64,000 nucleotides of DNA, taken from an uncultured Holophagaceae bacterium. Its GTDB lineage: Bacteria; Acidobacteriota; Holophagae; Holophagales; Holophagaceae. Position numbers and translations under genes: made by a program. Where the stretch lies: contig CAIOFF010000029.1 of NCBI GenBank assembly GCA_903857495.1, forward strand, positions 41,305-105,304, read 5' to 3'. Below, piece by piece: positions 60,569 through 64,000 of the stretch. Numbering within the stretch: the stretch's first letter is position 1; each line of letters starts with the position of its first letter. Under the pieces are notes generated by a model. It did no database searches. It saw nothing but the letters and a program-made list of their open reading frames with translations, and was not told the origin of the DNA.

Positions 60569-60808
60569 TTGGCTGCGGTTGAGAGGTGGTTAGCTGCGGC
60601 CACCTTGTCCGTGAAGGTCGGCCAAGGATGCGGCTGGAGCCTCCAGGACACGCCAGAGGCATACCTGAAGCCCATGCTGGCGCACCGAGGCTGGACATGG
60701 GCCTGGGAGGGCGGAGACCTGGTCCTGGGCCTGCTTGGATGGGTTCAGCCTGAGCCAATGTTGGTGGCGATCTACGTGGGACTGTTCGATGAGACTTCGA
60801 TGGCGTAG
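60569..60808 (+). CDS. Possible small protein remnant
   Basis: 79 codons from a TTG; no ATG and no SD. The translation (LSVKVGQGCGWSLQDTPEAYLKPMLAHRGWTWAWEGGDLVLGLLGW) looks more protein-like than chance. The frame opens only shortly upstream (TGA at 60500). It may be a 5'-deleted gene. Nothing else is seen in 60425-60876. Confidence 0.25.
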   Translation: MAAVERWLAAATLSVKVGQGCGWSLQDTPEAYLKPMLAHRGWTWAWEGGDLVLGLLGWVQPEPMLVAIYVGLFDETSMA

Positions 60809-60876
60809 AGTTATGCAATCAATCCAATCCACGGCAAAGTCCCACTACTGGGTATAAGTATCAATCGAGATGGGTT

Positions 60877-61389
60877 ATGACTGAAAATGAAGATCAGCGG
60901 GCTCTTTCTAGTTGGATAGCAGCAGGCCTGCAAATCCCTGAGGTCAGGTTGTTGAAGGGTGACGCGGGGTATTTACTCAATAACATGATTGCAAAATTCA
61001 GTCTGGCTGCGGACCATTACCAGATATCGAATTCAGCTTTGGCGCAACTCAAGAATGATCATGTGGACCTCTCTCTCATTCATTCTCGATCCAAGTTCTA
61101 CGGGAAGGGTTCGTCTTATATATATGAGCATGCGATCCCTGCTGGAATTGTTCGTAGTCAACTATTGTCAATAGAGCCTAGCCTTGCATCTGTATTAGAA
61201 ACGCTCCGGGCTGCTGGCCCTGTTGCGGTTCTTCTGCGAAGTGAGGACGTCATCCTGCGGAATGCTGGTTTGCAGTCCAAGATGCCAAGCGACTGGTCTT
61301 GGGGGCAGTCACCACTGCAGAGATACTCCAAGAGCGGAATCCTTCTAGCCATGGAGACTATAAAAGTCCGGGGAAGTATTTGCCGATAA
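60877..61389 (+). CDS. Hypothetical protein, possibly frameshifted
   Basis: 170 residues from ATG 60877, with lower GC than the flanks. The first 155 residues look authentic (VRLLKGDAGYLLNNMIAKFSLAADHYQISNSALAQLKNDHVDLSLIHSR...VLLRSEDVILRNAGLQSKMPSDWSWG). After about 61340 the continuing protein-like sequence is in another frame (SHGDYKSPGKYLPITIRYNRFQPDRPF, to a stop at 61514). That suggests a frameshift near 61340-61350. Function unknown; it neighbours a broken GIY-YIG gene interrupted by an IS. Confidence 0.5.
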   Translation: MTENEDQRALSSWIAAGLQIPEVRLLKGDAGYLLNNMIAKFSLAADHYQISNSALAQLKNDHVDLSLIHSRSKFYGKGSSYIYEHAIPAGIVRSQLLSIEPSLASVLETLRAAGPVAVLLRSEDVILRNAGLQSKMPSDWSWGQSPLQRYSKSGILLAMETIKVRGSICR

Positions 61390-61612
61390 CCATCCGTTAC
61401 AATCGGTTCCAGCCTGACAGACCCTTCACCAACTTTGGTCGCCCCGCATATTCAGCTCCGTTCATCATCTTGATGTTGGCGGGTCTGGTTAGACTCTTAT
61501 CGTTAGGCATCTGAAGACCGTACTGAAGTTCCATATGAATTTCATGGATAGACGCAGCGGTGGTCTTGGTTTGAAGTGATGTTTGCCTGCACGATGTAGA
61601 CAGAAAAAGGCC

Positions 61613-61640
61613 TTGACTGATGGGTGCAATGGTCTATATT
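61613..61640 (+). promoter_or_regulatory. Transposase promoter (sigma70-type)
   Basis: TTGACT, 16-bp spacer, TATATT. The ATG at 61648 is only 8 bp past the -10 box, so the mRNA would start at or next to the ATG and be leaderless, which would limit transposase synthesis. Confidence 0.6.
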
Positions 61641-61647
61641 TGTGCCC

Positions 61648-63354
61648 ATGAGCCTGTCAGACCTCTCTGTCCATGTCGCCACGATCACCAAGAAAGTCGG
61701 TGATAAGGTCTACCGTTCCCACCTGCTACGTCATTCCTTCCGCGAGGAGGGGCGGGTTCTGAACCGCACGGTGGCGAACCTCTCCATGCTCCCTGATGCT
61801 GCTGTGGAGGCGCTGCGCCTGGCGTTAAGGGGCGAGGTGCTGGCGCCCGTCGCCGAGCAGATTGAGCTGGCGGAGGTGCGCCCTCACGGCCATGTAGCAG
61901 CGGTGGTGGGGACGATGAGGGAGTTGGGGTTCGATAGGATCTTTGCCACGCGTAAGAGCCGGGAGAAGGACCTGGCGATGGTGCTGGTGGCGGGACGGGT
62001 ATTGCACGCTGGGAGCAAGCTGTCGTTATCTGTGTTGCTGGCGGAAGGCACCAGGTCCTCTACCCTGGGCCAGGTGTTGGGTGTGGAAGGGGCAGACGAG
62101 AATGAGTTGTATGGGGCCATGGACTGGCTGGTTGAGCGCCAGGGGAAGATCGAGGATGCTCTGGCCAGGAAGCATCTGACGAATGGCTGCCTGGTGCTGT
62201 ATGACGTGTCGTCCTCGTACATGGAGGGGAAGCACTGCCCCCTGGCGAGGTTCGGCTATTCGCGGGATCACCGCCGCGACCGCATGCAGATCACCTACGG
62301 ACTGCTCTGCAATGCCGATGGCTGCCCTGTGGCTGTGGAGGTATTCGAGGGCAACACCAATGACCATCAGACGGTGGCCAACCAGGTTCAGAAGCTGAAG
62401 GGCCGGTTCGGCCTGAAGCATGTGGTGCTCGTGGGAGACCGGGGCATGGTTTCAGAGACAACCATCCGGGAGGAGTTGGAGCCCCTGGGGTTGGACTGGG
62501 TAACGGCCTTGAAAGAGGCAAGTGTTCGGAAGCTGGCCGAGGCCCGGGTGATCACGCCGAGTTTGTTCGATACGGAGCGCATGGCGGAGATTCAGCACCC
62601 GAATTTCCCTGGGGAGCGCCTAATCGCCTGCTTCAACCCCTACACCAAGGAACGTAGCGTGAAGCGCCGGGAGGATCTGCTCCAGACCACGGAGCGGCAT
62701 CTGCAAAAGGTGCAGGAAGCGACCCAGCGGAAGACCAAGCCCCTGCAGGGTGCAGGTGATATCGGCATGGCAGCGGGGAAGGCGCTAGCCAGGACAGGGA
62801 TGGGGAAGTATTTCCGCATCCTGATTCAGGCGGGCGGGCTGAGTTGGTGTCGCCGCCCCGGGGTGATCGCCCAGGAGGCAGCGCTGGATGGGATCTATGT
62901 CATCCGCACGAAAGTACCGGCCGAGCAAATGAACGCAGAGCAGACCAAGGCCGCCTACCAGGCGCTGTCCAAGGTGGAGCGGGCGTTCCGCAGCCTCAAG
63001 GACATGGATCTGCAGATCCGCCCCATCCATCACCGGTTGGAGAACAGGGTGAGGGCCCACGTATTCCTCTGCATGCTGGCCTATCACGTGGAGTGGCACC
63101 TGCGTCGAGCCTGGGAGCCACTGCTCTGGGCGGAGAAGGAGCCAAAGGCCCATGCGGGGAAGAAGGCCACGGGGTTGAACGAGGGCGGGATGAGGGTGAT
63201 GCGCTACCGCGACCTCATGCGCGAGCTCGCCGCCTATACCCGCAACACCCTGCGCTTCAACCAAGCCGAGAAGGCCACGCTGACCCTGTATCCAACGCCC
63301 AGCGCACTACAGCAGAAAGCCTTCGACCTGCTCCACCTTAAGCCGGCCATGTAG
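61648..63354 (+). CDS. IS1634-family transposase
   Basis: 568 residues from ATG 61648. IS4/IS1634-type DDE transposase: LYDVSSSYMEGKHCPLARFGYSRDHRRDRMQITYGLL (first Asp), VVLVGDRGMVS (second Asp), and ALSKVERAFRSLKDMDLQIRPI (Glu in the YREK-like block). YHVEWHLRRAW closes the catalytic domain. No internal stop or frameshift is seen. Confidence 0.95.
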   Translation: MSLSDLSVHVATITKKVGDKVYRSHLLRHSFREEGRVLNRTVANLSMLPDAAVEALRLALRGEVLAPVAEQIELAEVRPHGHVAAVVGTMRELGFDRIFATRKSREKDLAMVLVAGRVLHAGSKLSLSVLLAEGTRSSTLGQVLGVEGADENELYGAMDWLVERQGKIEDALARKHLTNGCLVLYDVSSSYMEGKHCPLARFGYSRDHRRDRMQITYGLLCNADGCPVAVEVFEGNTNDHQTVANQVQKLKGRFGLKHVVLVGDRGMVSETTIREELEPLGLDWVTALKEASVRKLAEARVITPSLFDTERMAEIQHPNFPGERLIACFNPYTKERSVKRREDLLQTTERHLQKVQEATQRKTKPLQGAGDIGMAAGKALARTGMGKYFRILIQAGGLSWCRRPGVIAQEAALDGIYVIRTKVPAEQMNAEQTKAAYQALSKVERAFRSLKDMDLQIRPIHHRLENRVRAHVFLCMLAYHVEWHLRRAWEPLLWAEKEPKAHAGKKATGLNEGGMRVMRYRDLMRELAAYTRNTLRFNQAEKATLTLYPTPSALQQKAFDLLHLKPAM

Positions 63355-63420
63355 TCAGAATCCAAGCACCCCAACTCCCCGCAAACCCAAGCAGGGACTG
63401 GGGATTCTCGCTGAATTCAT

Positions 63421-63780
63421 ATGGAACTTCAGACCGTATTCTCTGATCGCCACTCATTCTCAGCATGGCCCAATGCCGAGGTACCCTCGGTGGCGGCGGG
63501 CGTCTATGTCATCTGGAGTGGTAGCCAGGTTGTCTACTGCGGAATGTCGGGGCGGGAACTTGAGTGTAATAGCCACAAACCCAAATACGGCCTTGTCACC
63601 AGACTGGCCAGCCACGCCAACGGACGTCTGAGTGGTGATCAATTCTGTGTCTAGGTTGCGAATCGCCTAGTCATACCCACCCTCACACACGCTCAACTTC
63701 CCCTCTTTGCTTTGGGTGAACTCAAGCTTGATACCCTGACAAAAAAATGCAGTCTTTGGGTCAATCGCCAGGACCGTTGA
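63421..63780 (+). pseudogene. GIY-YIG nuclease-family gene, disrupted
   Basis: Reading from ATG 63421 (which lies inside the IS end) gives AAGVYVIWSGSQVVYCGMSGRELE, then YGLVTRLASHANGRLSGDQFCV, a GIY-YIG N-terminal domain, and stops at an amber codon 63652-63654. The same frame then continues in family-like sequence (VANRLVIPTLTHAQLPLFALGELKLDTLTKK) to 63747. After an A7 run there the similarity is lost. The TAG replaces what should be a Tyr codon. The IS inserted at its 5' end, so the original start is gone too. No further gene is seen in 63781-64000. Confidence 0.7.
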
Positions 63781-64000
63781 TAGGTTCTAGATTGGACTCT
63801 ATGGGCTAGATCAGGGGTCTCCATAATTTCGAGTGCCATGAGGATGCTCGCAGTTGAAGGTGTCTTTCCGGCAGCACTGCCTGACCCAACGGGAAGCAAC
63901 GAATTTGGCCAAATAGGGCGCACTTGAGTGTCTTCGACTCAACCCAAATTTGGCGAATTGGGGTCGCGGTCAGGCCGAACTGGGTGGGTGCGGATAGCTC

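Larger units (their letters stand above)
61523..63432 (+). mobile_element. IS1634-family insertion sequence
   Basis: 1,910 bp. Terminal inverted repeats CTGAAGTTCCATATGAATT (61523-61541 and complement 63414-63432) match over 19 bp. A 6-bp target duplication ACCGTA flanks it exactly (61517-61522 and 63433-63438). One transposase gene fills the element. Intact ends and ORF suggest recent insertion. Confidence 0.92.

Overview
The window is about 64 kb of high-GC bacterial chromosome. The gene set is a mainly respiratory Gram-negative-type lineage: quinol-dependent NO reductase, HybA/HybB-like electron-transfer module, branched-chain amino-acid uptake, a CoA-thioester pathway and a flagellar rod-like protein. 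An Acidobacteriota of the Holophagae/Geothrix kind fits, but that is an inference from gene content and not shown by a marker gene.

Layout. 1-13.7 kb is core genome: recG (cut by the window edge), coaD, ddl, a small FlgC-like protein, a degenerate S41/PDZ protein, a YibQ-type deacetylase-like protein, crcB with DUF190, a CDF-like transporter, an anti-sigma ATPase, qNor, an acyltransferase and ppc. 13.8-17.9 kb is an accessory islet: a Fic protein preceded by two large palindromes, a small toxin-antitoxin pair, and a 5'-truncated Rhs toxin end with a putative membrane immunity gene. 17.9-24 kb holds an IspH-UbiA fusion, an SDR, a Cache protein and polA. 24.1-29.7 kb is a probable catabolic or anaplerotic operon (IDH/IPMDH-like, HMG-CoA-lyase-like, class III CoA transferase, aconitase-family large and small subunits), interrupted by a GxxExxY cassette inside a 37-bp inverted repeat. 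29.7-35.1 kb has tpx, purD and a LytS/LytR pair, then repeat-rich intergenic DNA. 35.1-39.5 kb is a sigma54 activator divergent from a HybA/HybB-like module with two tiny membrane proteins and a good sigma54 promoter match. 39.5-55.2 kb has hbd, livKHMGF, a hybrid histidine kinase, speA, queG, a YedF-like protein, pgsA, DUF502, hemerythrin, an SDR and a GlpD-like oxidase.

55.2-60.4 kb is a complete integrative element of about 5 kb in the 3' end of tRNA-Arg(ACG), bounded by a 69-bp direct repeat. It has an integrase at one end, an excisionase-like HTH at the other, small unknown genes, and several iteron- or hairpin-like sites. 60.4-64 kb is decaying accessory DNA: a possibly frameshifted gene, an intact IS1634-family insertion with a 6-bp target duplication, and a GIY-YIG gene broken by an amber codon.

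The most unusual signal is a recurring architecture at five intergenic loci. In each, 23-38-bp arms made of short tandem units sit in inverted orientation around 20 to about 440 bp. Unit sequence differs at each locus. One locus encloses the GxxExxY gene; the others enclose no gene I can recognise.
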